Shown one piece after another: positions 1 through 6,348 of a stretch of 16,504 bases of DNA (its first letter is position 1; each line of letters starts with the position of its first letter). The notes under the pieces were generated by a model, which made no database searches, was not told where the DNA came from, and saw only the letters and a list, made by a program, of their open reading frames with translations. The translations under genes and the position numbers were made by a program. Source of the DNA: Desulfobulbaceae bacterium (GTDB lineage Bacteria > Desulfobacterota > Desulfobulbia > Desulfobulbales > DAOVSZ01); the NCBI GenBank assembly GCA_030627725.1, contig DAOVSZ010000017.1, positions 1 to 16,504 of the forward strand, in the 5' to 3' direction.

Positions 1-477
1 ATTCAACTTGTTCTGGTCCTGTTTTTCTTCTTCAACACCATTCAGGCAGTTGCCGGCAATACGCTCTCATCGACTCATTCCCCTGCTGTGAAAGATCTTC
101 AGGAGATGAGCTATATACGCCTGGAGTTCAAGGATTTCCCTTTTCTCATTCTGCTGACAATCAAGAAACTGGCGCCGTCCTTAAAAGGGGCAATGCCGGC
201 AGATCTTGATGTCGGCCTGAAAGATGCTGAAGGACAGGGAAAGCTTATCTTCTCGTATAACCGGGAGGGAGAACTGGTTCATCTCAGAATGTTGTTGGTG
301 CAGACAGTGCATGACGTCGGTACACATGCGGCTGTTGAATCGATATCAGCCTTGAGCCTGGAAAGATCCATACGTAATCCGCCAAGCGATATGGTCGCGG
401 ACACCCTGAAGGATTTTTTCATCAGTTTTTGCGATACCTGGGAGAGCAACCGTTTGTTTTCATCCGTGGATGGTTGA
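1..477 (+). CDS. Secreted protein of unknown function, 5' end outside the window
   Basis: The reading frame is open from base 1 to the TGA at 475-477, giving 158 visible residues with the true start off the left edge. The first codons give a strongly hydrophobic run (IQLVLVLFFFFN) followed by TIQAVAGN, which looks like the core and AVA-type cleavage site of a Sec signal peptide, so export to the periplasm is likely. An internal GTG at 88 is in frame but would discard this signal, so I do not take it as the start. The mature part has no motif I recognise; it alternates polar and hydrophobic stretches (for example LVHLRMLLVQTVHDVG) like a small soluble domain. The next gene (530-721) is convergent, 52 bp away. 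Function is unknown; that the frame codes is fairly certain because it is open to the edge and begins with a signal-like segment. Confidence 0.7.
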   Translation: MQLVLVLFFFFNTIQAVAGNTLSSTHSPAVKDLQEMSYIRLEFKDFPFLILLTIKKLAPSLKGAMPADLDVGLKDAEGQGKLIFSYNREGELVHLRMLLVQTVHDVGTHAAVESISALSLERSIRNPPSDMVADTLKDFFISFCDTWESNRLFSSVDG

Positions 478-529
478 GTTCCCCCAAGGCCATGAATGGA
501 GATGAGACCCCTTATTTTTACTTACCGCC

Positions 530-721
530 TTACGAGTGCAGTTTTTTGTCAAGCGCCATGAATTCCGGAGAGGTCAGGGCGGCAGGAGAAAGACGCTCAT
601 AGGCACACTCCAGAAACACCCTTCCTTCGTTGACCGGCAGGCAGCCTAACAAGGCGAGAAATGACAAGTAATTTTCGTTGGTCAAGTTCTTCAACAATTT
701 GTTCATAATTTTATCACTCAC
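530..721 (-). CDS. Small hypothetical protein, 63 residues
   Basis: A short minus-strand frame. An upstream in-frame GTG at 742 exists, but a strong Shine-Dalgarno GGAGGT (732-727) lies 5 bases before the GTG at 721, which makes that GTG the likely start. The resulting 63-residue product begins MSDKIMNKLLKNL and ends ALDKKLHS. It appears soluble and helical, with no signal peptide or membrane segment and only one Cys. I recognise no family. It is convergent with the secreted-protein gene on its left and lies 288 bp downstream of the PilZ gene on the same strand. The ribosome binding site is the main argument that it is real; length alone would not support it. Confidence 0.5.
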   Translation of the reverse strand: MSDKIMNKLLKNLTNENYLSFLALLGCLPVNEGRVFLECAYERLSPAALTSPEFMALDKKLHS

Positions 722-1009
722 AACAGACCTCCATTGGTGCACACGTGGCGCGTCTGTGAGCTGAATGCTCTCTTCTCTAAGTATTTGTTGTCTGCAAATG
801 GTGTACCAACTTGTCCAGGAACGAGGTGCTTTTTAGCTGGATGCGCGCAGTTAAGGGACATTCCCCCTCTGTCAAATGCTTTCGACTTATATTCCTAGAC
901 CTTTTTTATGGCTGTTGTGTTCCGTTTTTTTGTTCGCAGTGTTCGAAAAAGGGGAAAATTCTTCCACTAAGGGGCCGCTCAAAAATAATTTCACATTTTC
1001 GAGCGCACC

Positions 1010-1375
1010 CTAAAGAATCTGGCAATCAATAAACCGTTTCAGGTCCTCTTTCTGTTCCTCTGAAAGTTCTCCGAAAGACACCCCAATACGCCTGACCGGA
1101 TCGTTTTCTTCATCAGAAGGGGGTGTGTCGGCGATAATCTGAATGGGAATATTTCCGAGGTATTTTTCATCGTCGATAATTTCAAGAGTGAGGTCGATGT
1201 TGGCCGGCCATTTTTCCGGGCCGCTATACCGGAATCCGAGTCCGCTTTCACTGATATCTATGATGTCGCTGGAAAAAACGATTACAGATGAGGGAGCAAC
1301 GTCCTCTTCGGTAATCATTGCGGAGGTGTTGCTCTTTGTCGGAATACGTTCATGTTTTCTGCGTTCATCCTGCAT
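1010..1375 (-). CDS. PilZ domain protein, probable cyclic-di-GMP receptor
   Basis: The 121-residue product is a single PilZ domain. The N-terminal RxxxR motif is at residues 6-10 (RKHER) and the second signature DxSxxG at 40-45 (DISESG), followed by a beta-rich stretch ending in VRRIGVSFGELSEEQ, a usual PilZ C-terminal strand and helix. Both c-di-GMP contact motifs are intact, so binding is expected from family knowledge. Standalone PilZ proteins act as adaptors that adjust motility, polysaccharide export or pilus function when the second messenger rises; the target here is not shown. The ATG at 1375 is preceded by AAGGAG about 7 bases upstream, supporting the start. It lies 92 bp downstream of the YihY/BrkB gene on the same strand, with its own ribosome site. 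Confidence 0.88.
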   Translation of the reverse strand: MQDERRKHERIPTKSNTSAMITEEDVAPSSVIVFSSDIIDISESGLGFRYSGPEKWPANIDLTLEIIDDEKYLGNIPIQIIADTPPSDEENDPVRRIGVSFGELSEEQKEDLKRFIDCQIL

Positions 1376-1425
1376 GGTATGCTCCTTAATCGAAGATAAC
1401 GGATGTTTCTGTTAAGATTGATTTT

Positions 1426-1452
1426 ACCACAGAGCACACAGAGGACACAGAG
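1426..1452. repeat. Three tandem 9-bp units ending in CACAGAG
   Basis: Three consecutive 9-mers ACCACAGAG, CACACAGAG and GACACAGAG, followed by a run of seven A and then ACAGGGGTCAGGG. They lie in the 92-bp gap between the YihY gene and the PilZ gene. Arrays of CACAGAG units are, from memory, a recurrent intergenic repeat in many bacterial genomes; here it is only three units long. Confidence 0.6.
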
Positions 1453-1467
1453 AAAAAAATACAGGGG

Positions 1468-2991
1468 TCAGGGTGACGTGGTCTCTTTCGACGGTTCTGA
1501 AAATAATTCCGTCTGCACGGGTGAGGAATCTTCTTCGCCGGGAGGCGGGGCGCTGATGATTTTTCTTCCTGAAAGCGCTTTTTTTGCTGCTTTCAGGGCA
1601 TCTTTTGCCAGAGGGTTCTGCGGCAGCCCTGATGTCTGTTTGCCAAAGACGACCTCGACGATTTCAGCCGGGCAGATCTTGCCTTCGGGCGCTGCCGGCA
1701 CATAGCCTTCCTCATCTTTCACTACCTTCCGTATGGTGCCGGCGGCAAGAAGATCGTCAAGCACTTCCTGGACTGCGGCAAGCGGCTGTTCAAGCTCTCG
1801 GCGCAGGATGTCTGCCGTTGTCAGCGTTCTTGATTTGAAGTCATCAAGAATTCGTGCCACAATCTCAAAGGCGAGTGTCATTCGTGTCATCGGTGAAAGT
1901 TCAAGATCGTGCAGTCGGTAACTGCGCCAGACCTGTAATGCAAAAGCGGTTTCAGCGCCGGTCAGAAAGACAATCCAGCCAAAATAGATCCAGAGCATGA
2001 ACAGAGGCAGGGTGGCGAACGAGCCGTAAATAGCGTTATATTTTGCTACCCCGATCTGGAGTTTGACATACATCGATTGGGTCAGAAACCAGCAGAGACC
2101 ACCGAATATCCCGCCGCCAAGGGCCGGAAAAAAATTGATTCTTGTGTTGGGCAGAAATCTGTAGAGGATCGTAAAGGTCGCAATAACGGCAAAAATGGGC
2201 AGTAAATTGAAGAGAAAAGAATTGAGCCAGGCAAGTGGGAGAATTTTTTCAAAGTGGCCGAGAAGGGCAGGGCTCTGCAGCGTTGCCTCTGCTGCCAGGG
2301 CAATGTTGACCGTGACAGGAAGCAGGACCATAAGGGCCAGGTAATCAATGAGTTTTCTGCCAAACGGTCGATTTGACTCGACCTGCCAGATGGCGTTCAT
2401 AGACTGCTCTATACTGCCGAGTACCGAGATGACGGTAAAGAGCAGGCCTCCAATGCCAAAGGCCCCTAACGTTGTAAAATCAGTCTTATCCACATAGTCA
2501 AAGATGGTATCAACGGCCTTTCGGAGATGGATGGTGAGGCTTTCGGTTTTTTCCTCTTTTGTGATTGGACCGGTTGAAGGGGCTTGCTGATGGGACTGGG
2601 AGAGGCCCTCATCGTGGAGATCAGGTTCCGTTATAAGGGCGGTTTGCAGCGGAGGCGCATCGTCCAGTTGATCGATGAACCGGTACGCTGCCTCACGCAT
2701 CTGATCGCCGGCGCCAAGACCTTTCAGCACTGCGGTTGCAAGGGCAAGGGTCGGGACCATGGAAAGAACAATGGTGAATGTCAGGGCGCCGGAACGAAGT
2801 GGTATCCGGTCATTTTTAAATTCTCTGAAGATGATGATAATGCTGCGTAAAAACGCGCATATCATTTTTGACCACGTTGTTTTTAGGTCAGGATCCGACC
2901 AGACCCAGTCATTAAGGGTGGTGAGGCTGTTGTTGGCACGATTTTTCAGGGATGGGGGTTGGAGGTCTGCCTGGCTGCTTGTCGTGTTCAA
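1468..2991 (-). CDS. YihY/BrkB family inner-membrane protein with C-terminal extension
   Basis: 507 residues. The membrane core spans about residues 45-352: a first helix region with RSGALTFTIVLSMVP (66-80), then LFTVISVLGSIEQSMNAIW (184-202), LIDYLALMVLLP (214-225), a segment near 256-280, and the conserved block NTRINFFPALGGGIFGG to GWIVFLTGAETAFAL (282-352) typical of the family. E. coli YihY is near 290 residues, so this protein is much longer: it has an insertion of some 60 polar residues after the first hydrophobic region (about 108-165), a probable winged-helix-like tail (366-435, with ILRRELEQPLAAVQEVLDDLLAAGTI) and a low-complexity acidic end. The family was once misannotated as RNase BN; its activity is unsettled. 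The start is a TTG with AAGG 8 bases upstream; no better start precedes the in-frame stop at 3016-3018. The 85-residue gene ends 13 bp upstream, so they are probably co-transcribed. Confidence 0.88.
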   Translation of the reverse strand: MNTTSSQADLQPPSLKNRANNSLTTLNDWVWSDPDLKTTWSKMICAFLRSIIIIFREFKNDRIPLRSGALTFTIVLSMVPTLALATAVLKGLGAGDQMREAAYRFIDQLDDAPPLQTALITEPDLHDEGLSQSHQQAPSTGPITKEEKTESLTIHLRKAVDTIFDYVDKTDFTTLGAFGIGGLLFTVISVLGSIEQSMNAIWQVESNRPFGRKLIDYLALMVLLPVTVNIALAAEATLQSPALLGHFEKILPLAWLNSFLFNLLPIFAVIATFTILYRFLPNTRINFFPALGGGIFGGLCWFLTQSMYVKLQIGVAKYNAIYGSFATLPLFMLWIYFGWIVFLTGAETAFALQVWRSYRLHDLELSPMTRMTLAFEIVARILDDFKSRTLTTADILRRELEQPLAAVQEVLDDLLAAGTIRKVVKDEEGYVPAAPEGKICPAEIVEVVFGKQTSGLPQNPLAKDALKAAKKALSGRKIISAPPPGEEDSSPVQTELFSEPSKETTSP

Positions 2992-3004
2992 GATGAAGAC
3001 CTTG

Positions 3005-3262
3005 TTAGAGGTGGCTTAAGAGCGCATCAATCTGTTCCTGGGTGATAATTTCAGGTGGTTCAAGCTCTTCGAGTTCAAGGTGAATGATAGTTTCCGTCAT
3101 CTTTTTCTTCCTGTCCAGGCGGGCTCTCATCTTTCTTGCTTTTTCTCTTGTTTCATCAGTCGGGGCAAGTGATTTCTTGAATTCTTCGGTAGATGTGAAT
3201 TCCTCTGTGTCGAAATTATCGATATACGCGTGGAGCTCTTGCAGATCTTTTCTGTGTGACAT
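3005..3262 (-). CDS. Small charged protein ending in a FliM-like CheY-binding motif
   Basis: 85 residues, highly charged, with no membrane segment. Residues 34-55 are rich in Lys/Arg (TDETREKARKMRARLDRKKK), followed by an acidic stretch (HLELEELEPPE, 61-71). The last 13 residues, ITQEQIDALLSHL (73-85), closely match the N-terminal CheY-phosphate binding motif of flagellar switch proteins; the FliM in this window has ILSQDEVDALLKG. In FliM the motif is at the N-terminus, here at the C-terminus. I do not recognise the family as a whole. The ATG lacks a clear Shine-Dalgarno. It is the first gene of a probable pair with the YihY gene 13 bp downstream, and a TATAAT box lies about 40 bp upstream of its start. 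Coding is likely from the composition and operon-like spacing; function is unknown. Confidence 0.65.
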   Translation of the reverse strand: MSHRKDLQELHAYIDNFDTEEFTSTEEFKKSLAPTDETREKARKMRARLDRKKKMTETIIHLELEELEPPEIITQEQIDALLSHL

Positions 3263-3301
3263 TGAGAAGTTTCAGCGTGTTTTGTTTTTGGAGAACGACG
3301 T

Positions 3302-3307
3302 ATTATA
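3302..3307 (-). promoter_or_regulatory. Candidate -10 box for the 85-residue gene
   Basis: On the minus strand the bases read TATAAT, a perfect sigma-70 -10 hexamer, 39 bases upstream of the ATG at 3262. Upstream of it only weak -35 matches are seen (TTTATC or TTTTAT at 16-17 bp spacing), so the call rests mostly on the -10 box and its position in an intergenic region. Confidence 0.3.
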
Positions 3308-3453
3308 CGGCATCTGGTCATTTGATAAAATGCATACTGGGAATAATTGTAGCATGCTTTGAGATTATGATCCACTCATAAGGGCATTTCGGCATAACGA
3401 GATAAAATGTGATAAAATATTTCGGAATAGGTTTTATGTGAAGGGGGCCAAAG

Positions 3454-3488
3454 GTTAGAAACCGGAAGAGAGAAGTTAGAAGTCAGTG
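3454..3488. repeat. Degenerate heptamer array at the maf 3' end
   Basis: Five consecutive 7-mers: GTTAGAA, ACCGGAA, GAGAGAA, GTTAGAA, GTCAGTG. Four share the ending GAA, and the first and fourth are identical. The array crosses the maf stop codon (3483-3485), so its right end is coding. Heptanucleotide short repeats of this GTYAGAA type occur between genes in various bacteria; this one is short and imperfect. Confidence 0.4.
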
Positions 3489-4088
3489 TGCCGTTCTGAT
3501 TATTCCCAATGAGAGCATATCCCGGGTCATCTCGGCAAGGGGGAGGCCGACGACGTTGCTGTAGGACCCCCTGATGGCCTTTACAAGGGCGCCGCCCTGT
3601 CCCTGGATGCCATATGCTCCCGCCTTGTCCAGCGGTTCATTTGTCATCACATAGGAGCGGCAGAGATCTTTGGTGAGGTCATCAAAGCAGACCTCCGTCA
3701 CCACCGCCTTTTGCAGCAGTTCGTCCCTGTCTTTTTTGTAGATGCAGTAGCCTGTCCACACCTCATGCCACTTTCCGGAAAGGTCAAGGAGCATCTGGAG
3801 CGCCTCTTTCCGGTCGTCGGGTTTCCCAAGGATTTTTTCTCCGAGCACCACTGTAGTGTCAGCGCCCACGACCCAGGAATCCGGGCAGTGTCGTGCGACC
3901 GCTTCCGCCTTTTCTCTTGCGAGCCGTATGACAAAATTTTCCGGGGTCTCTGTTGCTCGCGGTGTTTCATCTATCTTCGCGGTCATGACCGTAAAAGTCA
4001 GGCCGAGATCTTCAAAAAAGGCTTTTCGTCTTGGAGAGCCGGATGCGAGAATCAGTTTCTGCGCTGTCTTGAAAATAGCGGCTTTCAT
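3483..4088 (-). CDS. maf: Maf/YhdE-type nucleoside triphosphate pyrophosphatase
   Basis: 201 residues, the usual length for this family. It hydrolyses non-canonical or excess nucleoside triphosphates to the monophosphate and pyrophosphate in the cytoplasm. Visible signatures: LILASGSPRR at 12-21 (substrate-binding SxSPRR loop), KIDETP at 38-43, GADTTVVLGEKILGKP at 75-90 with the probable catalytic Asp77, LSGKWHEVWTG at 103-113, and AYGIQGQGGALVKAIRGSYSNVVGLPL at 158-184. The ADT rather than SDQ form around the catalytic Asp fits the dTTP/UTP-specific YhdE branch better than YceF, though specificity is inferred. Its ATG overlaps the stop of the upstream enoyl reductase gene by 4 bp (ATGA), so translation is probably coupled. 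Confidence in the family is very high. Confidence 0.95.
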   Translation of the reverse strand: MKAAIFKTAQKLILASGSPRRKAFFEDLGLTFTVMTAKIDETPRATETPENFVIRLAREKAEAVARHCPDSWVVGADTTVVLGEKILGKPDDRKEALQMLLDLSGKWHEVWTGYCIYKKDRDELLQKAVVTEVCFDDLTKDLCRSYVMTNEPLDKAGAYGIQGQGGALVKAIRGSYSNVVGLPLAEMTRDMLSLGIIRTAH

Positions 4089-4837
4089 GCCCTGATCGAA
4101 TAGCCGCCGTCAACAACGATGGTCTGGCCATGAATCATCCTGGCCTGTTTGCTGCAGAGAAAAATGGCGAGATCAGCGACGTCCTCAGGTGTCGTCAGCC
4201 GGCCTAAGGGGGTCCTTTCGAGGGCCGTGTCTAGGATCTGTTGCCGGTTGGGAAATTTTTTCAAGGCCTCGGTGTCAACAGCGCCGGCGCTGATCGTGTT
4301 TACTGTAATGTTTTTCGGCCCTAACTCCACCGCAAGATGCCGGACCAACGATTCAAGCGCCGCCTTTGAGGCCCCCACTGCCGTATAGTTCTCAACCGCC
4401 CGGACCGAGCCAAGACTTGAGACCGCCATGATCCTGCCGCCCTCATCCATCAGGGGGACTGCCTGCTGGGCCAAGGTCAAAAGCGCCCTGGCATTAATAT
4501 CCATGGCCCAGTTCCAGTGACGGCTGGAAAGTTCCATGGCCGGCTTCAAAACACCTGAGGCGGCATTAGAGACCAGAAAATCAAACCGCCCATATTCCTT
4601 CCGGATATTCTCGAACATGGCGCGAACATCGTCATCCTTGGCCACGTTTGCCTTGACCACAATGCAATGGGCGCCTTTCTCTTCAATCTGCTGTGCGGTT
4701 TTCTCCGCCTCCTGCCGGTGCCGGATGTAGTTCACGACCATATTGATGCCGTTCTCGGCAAACTTGAGCGCAATGGCCTTGCCGATCCCTCGGGAACTTC
4801 CGGTGATCAAGGCGACTTTTCCTTTGAGGGTATACAT
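4085..4837 (-). CDS. fabL: FabL-type enoyl-[acyl-carrier-protein] reductase (SDR fold)
   Basis: 250 residues, a complete short-chain dehydrogenase/reductase. The Rossmann motif TGSSRGIG is at 12-19, with NAAS at 91-94. The active-site spacing is diagnostic: instead of YxxxK there is Y151-x6-K158 (YTAVGASK), the arrangement of enoyl-ACP reductases FabI and FabL. Flanking text (SSLGSVRAVENY, then SAGAVDTEALKKFPNR) resembles Bacillus FabL as I remember it, so I call an NADPH-preferring enoyl-ACP reductase that carries out the last reduction of each fatty-acid elongation cycle in the cytoplasm. Arg residues in the NYIRHR segment (36-41) fit NADPH. The ATG has GGAG 8 bases upstream. The DUF362 gene ends 68 bp upstream and maf overlaps downstream. 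A generic 3-oxoacyl-ACP reductase (FabG) is the alternative, but the Y-x6-K spacing argues against it. Confidence 0.82.
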   Translation of the reverse strand: MYTLKGKVALITGSSRGIGKAIALKFAENGINMVVNYIRHRQEAEKTAQQIEEKGAHCIVVKANVAKDDDVRAMFENIRKEYGRFDFLVSNAASGVLKPAMELSSRHWNWAMDINARALLTLAQQAVPLMDEGGRIMAVSSLGSVRAVENYTAVGASKAALESLVRHLAVELGPKNITVNTISAGAVDTEALKKFPNRQQILDTALERTPLGRLTTPEDVADLAIFLCSKQARMIHGQTIVVDGGYSIRA

Positions 4838-4905
4838 AGATATGACTCCATTGATATTAAAAGTAGAAGTTACTGTACCCTCGGTTGCTGTAATCTGTCA
4901 ATGCG

Positions 4906-5835
4906 TTAACACTTGGAGAGAAGTCTTTTCAAGCTGCCTTTGATGATCTGTACGGGATGAAAATTTATTGGTTTTAATACTTCAGGGACAATGAAATCAT
5001 CCACCTGGAGGTTCTTTGAGAGCAGTCCGGGCCATGAGATGGCGCCAAGAGAGGTCCCGATCAGTTTTCTTTTCAAGCACTCCTGCCAGAGAGGACTTTG
5101 CGCCGGATCTATCTTCAGAATGTCGAGGAGCGCTGTGTCCAATGCCACCGGATTGGTTGCAGCGGCAAGCAGTCCCAAGGGGTAAGGGCTTCCTGCAACC
5201 GGGCCGGTCTTATGCATTGCGGTGATGGCGTCTATGAGCGTAATGCCATCCGGCAAAATATGCAGAAGATCTGCAAGGATGGCTGCAAAGCAGCTGCAGG
5301 TTCCGCCGTGTCGGACGTGGAACCATGGTTTTTGCCATCCTGTCACAACGCCGAAAAGATTCTTGACCCCGAGGGTGACCAGCATCTGGCTGTGTGCCTT
5401 TGCCTTCGGGAGGTTGATGAGAAGGTCGCAATCAAGGGCCGCTACGGCGATTTTTGCCGATACCCCGTTTGCAAGGGTGATCTTTCTGGTTTCAGTCATG
5501 TTGTCAAGTGTGACATCCATCCCTTTCAGCGCCTCTTTAATGCCGAATCTGGTCATAACTTGTCGAGCGTTTCCGAACGCAGGCGAATCTCCAACCGTCA
5601 CATGTGCGTCATGATCAAGAAACCATTGGGCTGCTGCCGCAATCACATGGGCATGGGTGCAGGCAAGACCGTCGTGTCCCATGGCAGAGACAAGGTTTGG
5701 TTTTAAGAGGATCTTTGTGCCTGGAGCGACCGAAAAGGAAAGGGCATCAAAAAGGTCGGTAACGGCCCGGCGGACATTATGGAGGTCATAGGTGGAACAG
5801 CGAGTGAGGGCAACGGCAGTGGAGTCGATCTTCAT
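4906..5835 (-). CDS. DUF362 domain protein
   Basis: 309 residues forming a DUF362 domain: ILLKPNLV at 42-49, VGDSPAFG at 81-88, and the most conserved block LLINLPKAKAHSQMLVTLGV at 138-157 followed by KNLFGVV. DUF362 proteins are common in anaerobes and often carry a C-terminal ferredoxin domain; none is present here, since the C-terminal part has only scattered Cys and no CxxCxxCxxxC cluster. Biochemical function is unestablished. The ATG at 5835 has no recognisable Shine-Dalgarno (the bases before it read TTTTTCCCAG), and the end of a miniature repeat element lies only 25 bp upstream. It appears to head a minus-strand set with fabL (68-bp gap) and maf. Confidence 0.85.
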   Translation of the reverse strand: MKIDSTAVALTRCSTYDLHNVRRAVTDLFDALSFSVAPGTKILLKPNLVSAMGHDGLACTHAHVIAAAAQWFLDHDAHVTVGDSPAFGNARQVMTRFGIKEALKGMDVTLDNMTETRKITLANGVSAKIAVAALDCDLLINLPKAKAHSQMLVTLGVKNLFGVVTGWQKPWFHVRHGGTCSCFAAILADLLHILPDGITLIDAITAMHKTGPVAGSPYPLGLLAAATNPVALDTALLDILKIDPAQSPLWQECLKRKLIGTSLGAISWPGLLSKNLQVDDFIVPEVLKPINFHPVQIIKGSLKRLLSKC

Positions 5836-5852
5836 CTGGGAAAAAGTGTTTC

Positions 5853-5860
5853 TAAATCAC
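5853..5860. repeat. Left target-site duplication of the miniature element
   Basis: TAAATCAC directly abuts the left end of the element at 5861. The same 8 bases recur at 6030-6037, directly after its right end. Confidence 0.65.
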
Positions 5861-6029
5861 GTAACCGTTCACCGTGGGTACAGATTTACGGGAAACCCCG
5901 TCCTGTAAGCGTTTACCAGTGCCTTAGATTTGTTCGTTTGGGCCTTTGAACTATAGCCCCTCTATGTGAGAAGGCCAGGTAAGCGTAGACTCCGAAACGG
6001 ACGAAGATGAGGTGCTGGTGAACGCTTAC
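5861..6029. mobile_element. IS66-like miniature inverted-repeat element, copy A (169 bp)
   Basis: Terminal inverted repeats GTAACCGTTCACC (5861-5873) and GGTGAACGCTTAC (6017-6029) match at 12 of 13 positions when one is reverse-complemented, and the element is flanked by the perfect 8-bp direct repeat TAAATCAC. An internal pair, GTAAGCGTTTACCAGTGC (5905-5922) against 6012-6029, makes a 125-bp imperfect palindrome, with an apex ATAGCCCCTCTATG (5953-5966) and inner GGCCTT/AAGGCC arms. A short ACGGG/CCCGT hairpin sits at 5888-5901. No transposase is encoded. GTAA ends and 8-bp duplications are known traits of the IS66 family; the assignment is inference. A second copy lies at 13278-13385. Confidence 0.7.
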
Positions 6030-6037
6030 TAAATCAC
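6030..6037. repeat. Right target-site duplication of the miniature element
   Basis: TAAATCAC directly after the element's right end, identical to 5853-5860. Confidence 0.65.
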
Positions 6038-6068
6038 GAAAGCCGACTTTTGGGGAAAGTCGGCTTTC
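6038..6068. terminator. Perfect 13-bp hairpin, possible bidirectional terminator
   Basis: GAAAGCCGACTTT (6038-6050) and AAAGTCGGCTTTC (6056-6068) are perfect complements around a TGGGG loop. On the plus strand it is followed by ATTTTAG, a short T tract; on the minus strand by GTGATTTAG. No plus-strand gene ends nearby, so it may serve as a second stop for aconitase transcripts or be a relic. Confidence 0.5.
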
Positions 6069-6209
6069 ATTTTAGAAAGAAAGGAGATAAGAGTTTTTTC
6101 TTATTTCCTAAGAATATGCAAAGAGTATGCCGGAGAAGCAGAAAAACAGATAATCTCAGTTGTGTCGGGATGATAGAGAAGAAAAGCCATTTTTTTTGCG
6201 TATAAATAA

Positions 6210-6302
6210 GTACAATTTTTTATACCCCTGGGTTTGGGTAGTTTCAGCTCCTTTTGTTTTGTTAAGTAATTTCAGCATGTTTTCAGGTTAAAAAAATTGT
6301 AC
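6210..6302. repeat. 12-bp perfect inverted repeat, AT-rich
   Basis: GTACAATTTTTT at 6210-6221 and AAAAAATTGTAC at 6291-6302 are exact reverse complements 69 bp apart. A related palindrome TACAAATTTTTGTA lies at 6386-6399. Whether they are protein-binding sites or stem arms is unknown. Confidence 0.5.
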
Positions 6303-6307
6303 GCGTG

Positions 6308-6348
6308 AAAATGCCGGTTTCCGGAGAGCATATCCTCGGAAACCGGCA
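6308..6348 (-). terminator. Rho-independent terminator of the aconitase gene
   Basis: On the minus strand a 12-bp perfect stem, TGCCGGTTTCCG pairing with CGGAAACCGGCA (positions 6348-6337 and 6323-6312), is followed immediately by TTTT (6311-6308). It lies about 117 bp beyond the aconitase stop codon and is in the correct orientation for it. Confidence 0.75.

Noticed and set aside
976..1005. Hairpin CGCTCAAAAA/TTTTCGAGCG downstream of the PilZ gene as a terminator
   Set aside because: The stem has a mismatch, is AT-rich in the middle and has no T tract on the minus strand after it.
811..1032. Plus-strand 73-residue open frame with TTG start
   Set aside because: No ribosome binding site, Cys/Phe-rich low-plausibility protein, and its end overlaps the PilZ gene; probably chance.
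2934..2947. TGGCACG-N4-TTCA as a sigma-54 promoter on the plus strand
   Set aside because: The -12 element lacks the invariant GC and it lies inside the YihY gene with no plus-strand gene downstream.
3386..3425. Direct repeats ATTTCGG and GATAAAAT as a CRISPR or regulatory array
   Set aside because: Only two copies each, short and irregularly spaced; no array structure.
6116..6202. Short plus-strand frame (28 codons) in the intergenic region
   Set aside because: Its nearest AAAGGAG is about 30 bases upstream, too far to act, and the peptide has no gene-like features.
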